40,810 bases of DNA, taken from the NCBI GenBank assembly GCA_002633005.1, contig NMRA01000356.1, positions 144,965 through 185,774 on the forward strand, given 5' to 3'. Shown one piece after another: positions 1 through 11,619 of the stretch. Source of the stretch: Phoronis australis. Taxonomy: Eukaryota > Phoronida > Phoronidae. Positions within the stretch are counted from its first letter, which is position 1, and each line of letters starts with the position of its first letter. The translations under genes and the position numbers were made by a program. The notes below the pieces were generated by a model. It was not told the DNA's origin. It saw only the letters and a list, made by a program, of their open reading frames with translations, and ran no database searches.

Positions 1-192
1 TATAGGATGTGCTTGTATTATGAAGATTACTCACATTTTGCCCCTAGCCTATTGAGGAGACAATGACCATGCCTTTCCATTTTGCAAAGTATGCCCTCTA
101 CTGGCCACTTTATGGTACCAATAAACAACCCTAGAAGGATACCGTATGCGGTGCAATTGTGGGCGCATTTCAACGCTCCGCGTTGCTCTTGT
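1..192 (+). mobile_element. 3' end of Helentron-like (HINE-type) element, truncated by window edge
   Basis: This stretch matches the last 192 bp of the complete element at 32307-34274 with one visible mismatch (GGTACC here, GATACC there). It ends with the subterminal GTGGGCGCAT, a hairpin CAACGC-TCC-GCGTTG and the seven-base tail CTCTTGT. All four copies in the window stop being alike after that tail, which fixes the 3' boundary at 192. The rest of the copy lies upstream of the window. It is non-coding. The near-identity to the other copy points to recent amplification. The family name is inferred from the architecture (3' hairpin, subterminal inverted repeats, internal tandem core) and not from a database match. 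Confidence 0.75.
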
Positions 193-761
193 TTTGTATT
201 GGAGAACAGTGCCAATAGTTGGCCCCAAAATCAGGCCACTGAGGACCGTGCTCTACATTTCAGAAGTATACACAATAACATAACTTTAATAATTTAGCCA
301 GGGTTAAAAGTAATTTGCAAAAAATCTTGAAGCGTACAGAATTGATTAGGTTAAACCGCCTTTCAGCTGCAGTTGTAGGCAGGAGGGGAATTTCTTGGTT
401 GAGTAAATTCCCCCTCCAAACCCCAGTTGCCACTCCTGTCAGCAATGTCTCAAGTAGCCAAAATTAATGTTTCGCACAAGTGACTCTAAAATTGATAGGA
501 ATTTTTAATCATTTGATAATTGAGGGAATTTTTTAGCCCATTGAGGGGAATTTTCCAGGATTTTTTAAAGTATTTTTCGCAGGGGAATAAGGCCGATATT
601 CATTCCCAGAAGTAAAGCATTGAGAGATCTAACTTCTGACAGAGATGAAATAAGAATCTGCCTCAAGAGCAGTTTGCTGGCATGTTGGTATGTAATCTCC
701 ATGCATTTTTAAGTTTACCTATAAGCATAATTGCTTATTATGTCCACTTTGTACATTCCAG
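193..761. other. Non-coding stretch, probably intron upstream of the first visible acyl-CoA oxidase exon
   Basis: I see no exon or RNA gene here. The stretch runs from the end of the transposon fragment to the splice acceptor at 760-761. The preceding exons of the acyl-CoA oxidase must lie outside the window, because the first visible exon begins well inside the protein. Confidence 0.6.
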
Positions 762-3700
762 GACCTTAAATTCTCAGGTATGTTCTGCATGTCTGAAAAG
801 GGACACGGAAGTAATGTACGGCAGATTGAAACAGAGGCTCATTACGATGTTCACACCAAGGTACAAAATTGGTTTAGCTATGTGTATCCGTTTGTATGGT
901 TGGATTACCACTATGGTAATGTGTATTTCTTAGAAAAAAATTTGGTTTCTAACCTGTTGTATATTTATGAACTTACAATTTATGAAGTACAAAAACCCAT
1001 TGTCATGTATATATAAAGTACTGTCCACACAGACTTACCCTAGAACAAGTTACTCCTGGAAGGAGTTGTCGTTAGGTTTGGAGGCTGTGTGGACACTATT
1101 TAAACTAGTGACAACTTACTCCACCTTATCGAGGTGGAGTAACTTGTTCTAGGGTAACTTCCGCCACTTCATTAGTTCCGGTGTGGCCTTAAAGCTGGGG
1201 CAAGTCACAAGTAATTATCAGCTGCAGTTACCTACAGGATTTTTGTTTGCGCCGCATTTGCAGTAGGTGATTTGAATGACGTTTTGTTTCATTAAGTTGT
1301 TGATTTATACAATATTTCTATTTTATGTCTATCTTTTAGGAGTTTATTATTAACACACCATCGGAAGATGCCAGTAAGATGTACATTGGTAACTCACTGG
1401 GGGGTGAATTTGCTGCTGTATTTGCTCAACTCTACTTAGATGGCCAGTGTAAAGGTTAGCGTCATGCCTTTTAAATAATGTAATGTTTTTGTTCAATTTC
1501 TAGCTATGTAATTTATGTTGTAGTTTGTTAATAAAAATTCATGGACATTCCTACCGCAGGGAATACAAAGTTAACGAAGCTGTTCTTCCACACAACTGTT
1601 GCTTTACTACCGACATTGGACGGGCAACCTGCCTCCTTTGATTGGGTGTGATGAGTGAAAATAGCATCGGTCGTATACATATTGGGTATAATCTGTTATT
1701 TGTAAACATGTTATGTATTGTCTTAATTTGTCATATATTTGTCAGGGCCTCATTGTTTCATCGTGCCTGTGAGAGAAAATGGCTACACGTTGGGCGGGGT
1801 CAATGTGATTGATCTGGGTCTCAAGGAAGGTAATAGTAGTCCCAAAATATACTGTTTAGCAGTTAACACTCTAGCACATGTATTAGATCCCTGTATAACT
1901 GGTGAACACTGATTGATTGAAAATAAGTCGCAATTATGTGTGAATGTTTTGGTGTGAACATTTCAGAAATTAAATATGTGTTATGTAAACTATAATTAAT
2001 GCTATAATTTGTAACAATAACTTAGTGAATACCTNGACGGGCAACCTGCCTCCTTTGATTGGGTGTGATGAGTGAAAATAGCATCGGTCGTATACATATT
2101 GTGTATAATCTGTTATTTGTAAACATGTTATGTATTGTCTTAATTTGTCATATATTTGTCAGGGCCTCATTGTTTCATCGTGCCTGTGAGAGAAAATGGC
2201 TACACGTTGGGCGGGATCAATGTGATTGATCTGGGTCTCAAGGAAGGTAATAGTAGTCCCAAAATATACTGTTTAGCAGTTAACACTCTAGCACATGTAT
2301 TAGATCCCTGTATAACTGGTGAACACTGATTGATTGAAAATAAGTCGCAATTATGTGTGAATGTTTTGGTGTGAACATTTCAGAAATTAAATATGTGTTA
2401 TGTAAACTATAATTAATGCTATAATTTGTAACAATAACTTAGTGAATACCTGATGATTAAACTTGTAAGTCACAAGCTTCTTTTCCATTTCACTATTGAT
2501 AGTTAACACCTTGTTATCTGAGAAGACTTTTTGACATAAACTCAATGCTTTACTGTACAGCAGTTACAAACTTTGCTGCCTTTCAGGTTTAAATGGTGTT
2601 GACAATGGGATGTTGTCATTTACCAATGTCAGAATTCCAAGAGAAAATATGTTGAACAAGTAAGTTTGAATATTTTCCTTTCAATTGGCAATCATCTCTT
2701 TAAATCAGACATTTCTGTTCATTTCATTCTGCGTTTAAATGATGAGTAGAAGTAATAGAACTCCAATAATTTAGATTATATTATTTCTTTAATAACTGCA
2801 TTACACAGCACATATGATTAAAGCAAGTTCAAGCAGAATTCACAATCAAAATTTACCTGGTATGAACCAAAATGGTGAGCAATAGAATTTTTTCTGATAT
2901 TATGAACTTTTCCTAAATATTTTTTTACCTAGAATTTGGGGAAGTCACAAAAGCAAGTACAGTCAATTAAATGACACAGGCGCTTACAATCATTGTTAAT
3001 CATTAGAAAACAAAAAATTCAGTAGGAAATACTGCTTTTAAGATCTTTATGTTTGCTTATATAATTGACCATGATACCAACATGCAGGTGCCTTTTGGTG
3101 ATATTAGTTGTAAAGTCTATATTTGTTGTATCAGGTTTGCCAGTGTCAGTCCAGATGGAGTCTACTCATCCAGTATTCCAAATAATGGTGCCAGGTTCAA
3201 TGCCATGCTGAGTGCTCTCATACCAACTCGTGTTGCACTCTGTTTTCAGGCACTGGCCAGTCTTAAGATTGGCCTTGAAATTGCTGTGAAATACAGTCTA
3301 CAGTGAGTAACATACATTAAATTGGTTGATTTTGTTATTTCTTGTTGAATAGAAATTTTGCCAACTATGCTGCTCAATCATAAATAATTTTGTTCCCACT
3401 CTCTAAATATGAAATCTAGACACAACATATGTCTTGTCAGTGGCTCGAAGCCTAATGGTTTTGGTTGAAATTGGATGCAAAGTGTTGTGGCGTCCATTTT
3501 TTATTGTTTCTTTATATAGCTATAGCTCAGGTGCTCTTTGATTTTATGTCTTTCTGAAATTTGGTATCATGTGAATATGTTGAACATGTCCATGCAGACG
3601 TCGACAGTTTGGTCCGAACAATGGGGAGCCAGAGTGTATTATTCTTGACTACCAAACACACCAGCAAAGACTGATGCCATATATTGCTTCTAGCCTGGGC

Positions 3701-6700
3701 CTCATGTTCACTACTCGGTAAGCTGAGAAGCATTGCAGGATTCATTTAAGAAAAGAATTTGTAAGAGATCAATTTGGTCATGGAGGCTTAGAAAATCTTA
3801 TGTATTACTTATGCACTACATTTCATCACGAGAAATTTTAGTGCATCTATAATTTGTGATGCTTACAGAAAACTAAACTTGAATAAAAAAGACGAATATA
3901 GTACAAATTGAATCAAACCTATGCATTGTAGTCTGTGTTGCCGATGGTACATAAAATGTTAATAGGCTTTCTTCTTAACAAATTCTCAGTCTGTTAGCGT
4001 TTTTGTCTTCCATTGCTAATGAAGAACACAATTTTCAGTGTGTTCCTTCTTTAACCATGTGAAAATAAAATCTTTTGTTTAGTATATCAAATTCCCAACT
4101 GTTCCTTGGCCGAGTTTAGATTTCTGGGTCCTTTTTATGTGTTGTAATTTTTTTATAACCTTAACTCAATCTTTTGTGTCTTCAAATAAATGACAATGTT
4201 TTGTGATCAAGGCAGTTTGATTTCTGGCCAGGTACGCTGGTGAATTGCTTGACCTTGCGAAGCTTCGCGATGAGGATGTGACCACCAACCGACCTCTGCA
4301 GGCCCTGTGTTCTGGCCTGAAGGCTTATTGTACCTGGGAGGCTGTGCAGGGCTTACAGGCCTGCAGGGAGTGTGTTGGGGGCATGGTAGGTAGCTTTCTC
4401 TGAAATAGGCTCGGTGTCATTTCAACTCTCATAGTCAGTTACTCTGGCTTAAACGGTATCCTTGCATATGTTGTAGCTTATTGTTATGTAATGTAATCAA
4501 GCAGCATTGATTACTCAAGCATTAAGTAAAACAGTACCAATTGGTGAGTGGTTGTTAACGCACAATTCAGAAATTAAATGATAAGGGTTGTAAAGCCACT
4601 TACAAGAAAGTCACTTTTTTAAATTGGCCAATAATCGTATTCTTGCATCTAGAATGAGAGAAAAGTGTTTCATTGAAGCGAATTGTTCTTTTAGCTCGAT
4701 CTTAATACTTAAATTTGTTTGTATTATTGTAAATGCTGTAGGTTCTAATTATAATAGATGATTTATTGGGCAACTATGATAGGCAGAGTGAGAATAAATT
4801 CAGTGCTTTTCTTTGCAATATCCATTTAAATGTGGGCGCATTATGCCATCATCCCGTCCGTCCATCTGCCACCCATTTGGTGTCTTTCCGGCATGCGCTG
4901 CTCTATCTCCAAAACCCTTTGAGGCAATTTCATGAAATTTTGCACATTCCTTTCATGGATGGGACAGCATAAGCGAACAGTTCTTACTACGGGTGTGCCC
5001 CCTAGTGGCAATTAAAGTTTCTACGTTTACCTCTGTATCTTCAAAGGTCCTCAACAGATTTCACGAAATTAGTGATATGATGCTATCATTTTGTTTTTGG
5101 GTGGATTCTAGGTATTTTGCGCCACCCATTGGCCATTTTTAATTCTGTTTTTTTGGCATCCGCCCCTCTGTCAACAAAACCATTTTAAGGGTGATTGTGA
5201 AAATTGGCATATATGTTCCTACTGTGATTTTCCGCCATCTTGGACTACTGTGGCTCCTCCTAGTGGCAGTTTTGTTTTTTGTGCCGATGGCTGTATCTCC
5301 TAAACCCTCTTTATTAAATTTAGGGTGTATTTATATGAAGTTGACAACAGAAGACAATGACTTTCTGATGTATCCGACAAACGCTGTGCCCCCTAGTGAC
5401 AATTTTATCATTTTTTCAGTTTTCCTCTGTTCTCTGAAGTTCCTTGACAGAGTTTTATGAAATTTGGTGATTAGGTTTCTATTAAAGGAACAATGTTCCC
5501 GTTTTCAGATGGATTTGACGTATGTTGCGTCATGTAGTGGCCATTTTTGCTGTTTTCTAGCATGCCTTTGGCGTCTACCCCTCTATCAACCAAACTCCTC
5601 TGAGGATGATTTTGAAAATTAGCGTTTATGTTTCTACTGTGAAAAGAACAGCTAATGATGATTATTGGACTAGTGACGCCTCATAGTGGCAGTTTTTTGC
5701 ATTTATGTCTGTATCAACGGACAACGACATTTGGATGTATCCGACTACAGCTGTGCCCCCCCCCAGTTACATCCACAGCAAGATCTTTCTGAAATTTAGC
5801 AGATGTGTTTCTATGGAGATAGCAACAGATGATGGCCAGTGTCTGACCATTCTAACTACAGCTGTGCTCCCTTGTGGCAATTTTGTGTTTTATGTTTGCC
5901 TTTGTAATTTCAGAGTTTCTTGATGCTTTTTCATGAAATTGGTCAAACAAATTTCCATAATGAAGATGACAGCAAATAATCGTGAGAGATGACATCTCCC
6001 CATTTTTGGATGGGTTCAATGTATTCTTAGCCGTTAAAACACCTGTAGATGCACACCCTTTGCAGTGCAGTCAACGCATTTCAATGCTCCACGTTGCTCT
6101 TGTTTCCAGATTGATATTGGCTTTCAATCTTCATTAAATGTCACCTTGATGTACATTTTTGTAGGGTTATTTTGAGGAAAACAGAATATCTTCACTCAAG
6201 AGAGATGCAGATGTCTTTGTGACTTTTGAAGGTGATAACATGGTCATGTTACAAGTGAGTTGATTGGATAATTGTTTGTGTTCACACAAAAGTCTAACAA
6301 TGTTGGTGTTTGTGTACAAAAAATGAATGTGAATCTAGCAATTAAGACTTTTATCCTTAAATTATCTTTCGTCTAACACATTCCAAGTCATTGCATTGAA
6401 ACTGACAAATAAGAAGTGTTTCATCTTTCTTATTTTCCTTTGTTATATGCACAAAATTCCTGGTAATGTCATTTTTGTTATTGACACTAATTATCTTGTT
6501 TTTAGCAAGTAGCCAAAGAGTTGCTGGCTCAGTATAGTAAACAGATGGGTGATAGTAAACTGTTTGCTGCGTTCTCTGTTGCTAAGAGCAACTGTATGGA
6601 TTCATTAAAAACCAGGTAATAACATTGATAATAATTACTTGTTGACATACTAGTGCCCTCTATCTCATCTCTGCATTATATCCAGATTGTCAGCAACTCC

Positions 6701-9513
6701 CTCGCATGCATCAACTACTAAGACTCAGCTCAGAAGAGTAAGAGTCACTTTTGTACAGGTTAATTGTCTGCCAATAAAACTAGAATTTGAACACAGATCC
6801 CCAAATTGAGGATTCAGAGCTCAAGTCGCTAACCTAAGTGGAGTACTCCATTTCTTCATGGCTTTTGTAATATTGGTAATAATTATGATGTAGGCACTTG
6901 TAGAACACTTTTGACGTAGCACTTCACGAAATGGTTTCCCATGCCAAGGATCAGTTCGTACTACAGCAATGTCAACTCCTGGAGAGCATACAAGACTTAC
7001 AGAGATCAAATTTGCCCTTCAAGGTCTAGAGCTCTGTGATAAGATTTATCTTAAGTGTTGACTCATTTATGTTAATTGTACATTGAGAAAACATCACAAA
7101 ATTTTCAAAACCTGAATGTCCAGTTTACTTTCCAGTCGATGGGCATTTAGTTTCCAGCCTGTAACAAACATTAACTACGTCATACAAGCCCTTCAGTTCA
7201 AAGAAGACAGACTTCTACGAAAGCTTGGAGCAAGACTACTAAATAAGGTAGACATGTATATAGTATTTTGGATTTCAATGTTGTTGTTGATCAACCGTTA
7301 ATGTCTTGTTTTCAGAATTTAAATGAAATTCTTTAACACCATGCTTAACTGTTCCACAGTATATGTTTTGTGGTGAGCAGGAATGTTATTTTTGATGATT
7401 TGTCTTTGTTTTTACAGGTGTCTAGTGGTACAGTGCCTTTTGATGCGTGGAACGATTGTCTCAGTCATACCAATGCATTGGCGTGGTGCTACATTAAAAA
7501 AGGTTAACAATTTGTTAAAGTTCAAGTTTTCTGTGGTAGATGATACGTATTTGTTTTTATTCAGGCCAAGACAATTATGCCTGTTCAAAACAAATATATT
7601 AGTATTTCTAAGTCTACAACATATTTGCATTCAAACACACATATCCATTCCATGTATACAAAAAAGATTAGAAATTATTTCAAAATGTGTATCACAAAAA
7701 TCTTGCCATGCCTACATTTGAGAGGCGCTACCGATAATCTAGAGATAATTGTACGACTGTTCAGCTATGTCATCATTTTTCTTGTGATCAGCGTCTCAAG
7801 CTTTATGTGACTTGAACATAACACAAAATATTCATTCAAATCTATGTGACGTCACGTCTAGCTAGAATTACCAAGCAGGCCTTATGTGTTTTTTCAGTAA
7901 CTCTGATTCAGTTTCAAGAAGCTGTGGAGAGGTGTCCATACGATGAAGACAAGAGGGTTCTGGATGTCTTCTGCAGGCTGTATGCGGTTAATTTGTTGTA
8001 CAGTGACAGAGCTTGGTTCTTAGAACATAATTATATTTCCAGTGTCATGACTTCAGAACTGAGAGAGGAGGTAGGTTATTTGAATTCTGTAGGGATTTAG
8101 ATAATATATATACCGTATTCGCCCTAATAAGTGCCCCGACGTGTTTTCAGACTTCGCTAAAATAAGTGCCCAGTCTATGAATGTGTACATGCAAAAATGC
8201 CTTACCTACAGTTCTAAAATTCTGCAGTAATGTCTTCAGTTTATCAATAAGATCTGACAATCCTGATGAAAGTCATTGAGCACAGAGTTTGTAGACCGTG
8301 ATCCTCGCCACTATGTCAGTATTTAGCCGTGGCTATACACTTCAAACATCCTCGCCGCTATGTCAGTATTTAGCCGTGGCTATACACTTCAAACATCCTC
8401 GCCGCTATGTCAGTATTTAGCCGTGGCTATACACTTCAAACATCCTCGCCACTATGTCGGTATTTAGCCGTGGCTATACACTTCAAACTTCCGCTGTGCA
8501 AAAGTTTTGCTGATCTTGCAAGGAAATATTCCATTATGGCCTGGCCTTTCAGAATAGACATTAGTCTTCTCGTACTATCTATTCATGAAACGGGTCGCAT
8601 AGCATCGGCAAGAAATAAAATATTGGCAGTAATTTCCGAAAGTTTCTAGTACCGAAAAAAATGGTCACGTTATTTTTAGGAGGAATTATTTAATTGATCA
8701 TAATTGGTGTTTTTAAAGTCAAAATAACTCATTGATACTGAACACTTCCGCACCCTTACACCCCCCCGAGTCTCCCGGAAAATAGCTGTTAGACTGTCAC
8801 GCTTCCAGTGAACTCGTATTTTTGGACATTTAATTTGTAAACATTTTTGTGACGCGGTACTTCACGATAACTGTTGTCACATGTGACTTCATCAGAATGT
8901 TCTTCAAAATATGCCATCAATGTCCTAATATTTAAAGACAGAAAACACCCATCTTCTAGACAACGAAGCTAAGTCTCCATTATTATATTATAAAGTTTAA
9001 TGTGATTTCAGGCAAAAAAATATTAGTGCTTAACTACTTAACTGTGGTCTTTTAATTCACCTGATACAATGACTTAGTTGGTTCAGGAACAGGCTGGTTG
9101 CCTGCCATGACAGTTGGTGAAGTTAATGCTACCTACCTTTGGCTATTATGTGCCTTTTAATATAAAGGCTAACAAGAAAAGAATGCAGGTGGCCTGATGC
9201 CTTTTGTGGTACATCAGGCATGTTTAGGCCACAAGACTGGGCCCATTACACTTAAGCCTAACAGCTTTCTCCTGTACTGGATGTTATAATTCATCATTTA
9301 TTCTGATATTTGAATTTTACAATTTGCTCACGCTATGCATTGTTTTTATTTCAGTTCTACAAGTTATGTAAGGAAGCACGCCAGTGTGCTGGACAAGTTG
9401 TTCAAGCATTCCGTCACCCAGATGTCTGTGTACACGCACCCATCGCAGGCATTCCAAACAACCGAAGCCCCTGGGCCTATTACCCTAACCCTCTCACCAA
9501 AGCAAAGCTCTGA
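762..9513 (+). CDS. Peroxisomal acyl-CoA oxidase, ACX2-like (3' part, 13 exons)
   Basis: This gene encodes an FAD-dependent oxidase for the first step of peroxisomal fatty-acid beta-oxidation (acyl-CoA to trans-2-enoyl-CoA plus H2O2). Exons are 762-860, 1340-1454, 1746-1829, 2587-2659, 3135-3302, 3598-3717, 4232-4385, 6165-6254, 6506-6615, 7136-7247, 7418-7502, 7898-8070 and 9355-9513. All have GT-AG borders and their phases join into one open frame of 513 codons plus TGA; roughly 150 N-terminal residues are missing upstream. Diagnostic stretches are GHGSNV (exon 1), LNGVDNG (exons 3/4), RRQFGP (exon 6), the ACAD-type GGMGY across exons 7/8, and TFEGDN at visible residues 291-296, whose Glu is the expected catalytic base. 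The protein ends in AKL, a canonical PTS1 signal. From recalled family sequences it looks closer to plant ACX2/bacterial oxidases than to vertebrate ACOX1-3. GGMGY replaces the usual GGHGY. No canonical AATAAA follows closely after the stop. Confidence 0.95.
1023..1155. repeat. Compound fold-back (nested inverted repeats) in acyl-CoA oxidase intron
   Basis: A perfect 20-bp inverted repeat pairs 1037-1056 with 1136-1155. A second perfect 10-bp pair, GTCCACACAG at 1023-1032 with CTGTGTGGAC at 1085-1094, and a third hairpin, CTCCACC at 1119-1125 with GGTGGAG at 1133-1139, are interleaved. It lies in the 861-1339 intron. It is probably a degenerate MITE; no clear target-site duplication was identified. 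Confidence 0.65.
1619..2034. repeat. 416-bp segment, copy 1 (contains acyl-CoA oxidase exon 3)
   Basis: The segment is repeated almost base for base at 2036-2451, with the single N at 2035 between them. I see two substitutions: TTGGGTATA versus TTGTGTATA, and GTC versus ATC inside the exon. The repeat ends exactly at the N, so the simplest reading is two alleles placed end to end at an assembly seam. A real recent tandem duplication remains possible. Confidence 0.9.
2036..2451. repeat. 416-bp segment, copy 2 after assembly N
   Basis: This is the second copy of 1619-2034, at a constant offset of 417. It carries a complete duplicate of acyl-CoA oxidase exon 3 with intact splice sites. Confidence 0.9.
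2163..2246 (+). other. Duplicate of acyl-CoA oxidase exon 3 (likely allelic assembly duplicate)
   Basis: This 84-nt exon is identical to 1746-1829 except for one codon, GTC to ATC (Val to Ile). It keeps the AG acceptor at 2161-2162 and the GT donor at 2247. Because it is 84 nt, phase 1 to phase 1, including both copies would keep the frame. It would, however, repeat 28 residues inside the beta-domain just before the LNGVDNG motif, which no family member is expected to have. Only one copy is therefore counted in the gene model; either one would serve. Confidence 0.8.
4815..6103 (+). mobile_element. Decayed Helentron-like element in acyl-CoA oxidase intron
   Basis: The 5' end is recognisable from GTGGGCGCATTATGCC at about 4832. 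The 3' end is the mutated hairpin CAATGC-TCC-ACGTTG followed by CTCTTGT, ending at 6103. Between them the CTAGTGGC-type box of the core repeat recurs in degraded form near 4998, 5120, 5257, 5388, 5533, 5678, 5752 and 5865, at spacings of about 120-150 bp. It lies in the 4386-6164 intron, and its end is 61 bp before the next exon. It is much more diverged than the copies at 1-192 and 32307-34274, so it is an older insertion. Short open frames inside it are repeat-derived. Confidence 0.8.
8071..9354 (+). other. Last intron of acyl-CoA oxidase gene
   Basis: The donor GTAGGT follows exon 12 and the acceptor TTTCAG precedes the terminal exon. It contains the 47-bp minisatellite at 8301-8488. Otherwise I see no gene in it. 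Confidence 0.8.
8301..8488. repeat. 47-bp minisatellite, 4 copies
   Basis: Four head-to-tail 47-bp units start at 8301, 8348, 8395 and 8442, each with ATCCTCGCC near the start and the box TATTTAGCCGTGGCTATACA. Units differ by one or two bases (CAC/CGC, TCAG/TCGG). It is located in the last intron of the acyl-CoA oxidase gene. Confidence 0.95.
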
Positions 9514-11619
9514 TGGTGGTAATCCCCTGGTGCAGAGACGCTTTCAGGGACTATATCGACTGCATCATTTAAATATCAGTTTTTTACTTGCATGTTCATT
9601 GAACTTTTGTCATGTTCTCGTGCATTTCTGAAAAACTGTGTCATATGCAGAAGATTAGTTAGTGAAACAATTTATGCACAGAAGTTATCATCTCGCATAT
9701 AGAAATATTTATCAAAAACTCCAAATTGTTTGGAAGTTGCAGAATCATGTTTAACTTAAAATTAGTTAAACAATAGAAATTATCTAAAGTGATTCAGCTA
9801 TAGGTGCTCTTTCTGCCTCTCATGTAGTAAAAGATAGAATAAGTGTGAATGAAAGTGAAGATGAAGAATTTATGTGTATAAGCTGTGGATTGTAACGTAG
9901 CAGCAATAAGACACATTGGCTTTGGACTATTGTGACGTTATAATGATAATGTGTACTGAAAATGTGCTGAGTATTACCTGTGAATTTCTATGTTGTGCTG
10001 TAATGATTGCAAGTTTGTATCTTGAAGTGGTGGAACTCAACTTACTGTGGAGGTTTGTGCAGACTAGACTCGGCTCAAACTGTAGGTTGAGGTTTGTGAA
10101 GTCCAGCTACGATCCAAACTGTATTTTGAGGTTTAATTGAATTCAAGATATAATATGTAGTACTGAAGCAGTTAAGTTTTTAAACGTCAAGTAGCTCCAA
10201 GTACGCTTTACTTTTAACCAGCTTAATGACTGCTTTGACTGATGCCAAGGCTGAATTGACGGGAAAATGATGTGTTAGTAGTTGAATACCAGGAGGATCT
10301 GTGCAATACTTAGCTTATTATTCCTTCAATCTTGACTCTGCTTGTGTCTGCACTTGTTATTTGGGTGCAAATTCTTCTACTAGAAGGAGTGGGTGTCAGA
10401 TTCATGGAGTCAGTTGTTGTCTAGATTATCTTGTGGCTGTTCATATGGGTCTTGGGGCAACTTGTTGTGTGAACGCATCTTGATCGTGTGAATGCAACTT
10501 GATGTTGTAACAAACCGTTAAATTTGCCCTAGCTGTTGTAGGTGAAGTTGCAGTGAAGACCAGATGTTTATATATATATCTGAATATCACTCATTCTGTG
10601 AATCCTGTGACATGGTCAACTTTGACATTTTTGTAACACCACATTATGTTATGTGGTGTTTTCTCTCTTGCTTAGGTTGTTTTAACGCATATGGGCTGAT
10701 AATTTACATTGCTGTCTTACATCATTACTTGTTTTACTGATCAGGAACATTTTTGTTGTTTTGTGAGGCATCATATCCTAATTTATCCTGGAGGTGAACA
10801 ATTGTGTGCAATGCGTGTTTTAGAAAAAGGTTATTTATCGTTGGAATGATAATTATCATTGAGGGTTGTTGAATTTCTAATATTTCGAATGTTCATTACC
10901 CTTAACTAAGTGTTGTTGATTATGTAATATTCAGAATTGTTCATAATCATTATCTTAGTTTTATTGCAGATAACACTGTGTTTGCTTAGTTTGGTTTAAG
11001 GTGATTATAGCAGGAAAATTATAATTATAATGATTGCGCTATTTTTGAGTATGAACTACTGACTGATAAGACTGTTTCAGAAATAAGACTAACAAGAATG
11101 TGATACTTGTGAAGTGAAAGTTCTTCACTTTTCACAGCTTGAAGCGTTTGGGTTGTGGAATTATTCCTTACTAATTTTTTCATTTGTTAGTGAAGAGGTA
11201 ATTCCATTTTTGTGGAAAAGTAATGAGATTGCTTATCAAAACTCTTACAGGATCCTTCAACAATGCTTTCAGTCCAAAAAGGTCCTGGTTGCTAATACAT
11301 ATCTTTAGAAGTATTTAAGGCCTCATTTTCTGATATAAAATCCATTTCAGTTGTTTTTTTGATGGGAAAAATTTCTTTTAATTGTACTCCAATAGCATGC
11401 CAGCATAGTTGCAAGCAAGGTTATCAGAGGCATTTCTTCTAACTTTATATTGATTTTCTCTTTACGGATGGAATGAAATCATTGTTATTAAGACTTCCAT
11501 CTTTTCAGAGTTTTTTGTTGTATGATGCTACCTCTGTACTTCTCCTCCTGAAAATTTCATTAAAGGGCTGTTGTTTGAAGTATGAATAGAACTTATTGAA
11601 ATTGGTATATTTTTATTGT
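9514..11619. other. 3' UTR and intergenic sequence, no second gene seen
   Basis: The stretch follows the acyl-CoA oxidase stop codon. The 3' UTR end is not clear, because no AATAAA was found within the first 2 kb; an ATTAAA occurs near 11559. A two-copy 39-bp repeat lies at 10050-10127, with a partial third copy to 10134. No convincing exon pair or RNA gene was found. Confidence 0.5.
10050..10134. repeat. 39-bp tandem repeat, about 2.2 diverged copies
   Basis: Units begin GAGGTTTGTG at 10050 and 10089, with a stub GAGGTTT at 10128. The two full units differ at several positions but keep CAAACTGTA near their ends. Confidence 0.7.

Noticed and set aside
7383-7721. 112-codon open frame, the longest in the window
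   Set aside because: It overlaps the real exon 7418-7502 in a different frame and reads on into the intron; it is a shadow.
8407-8649. 80-codon open frame beginning [13 protein letters not shown]
   Set aside because: Mostly the 47-bp minisatellite inside an intron of the acyl-CoA oxidase gene.
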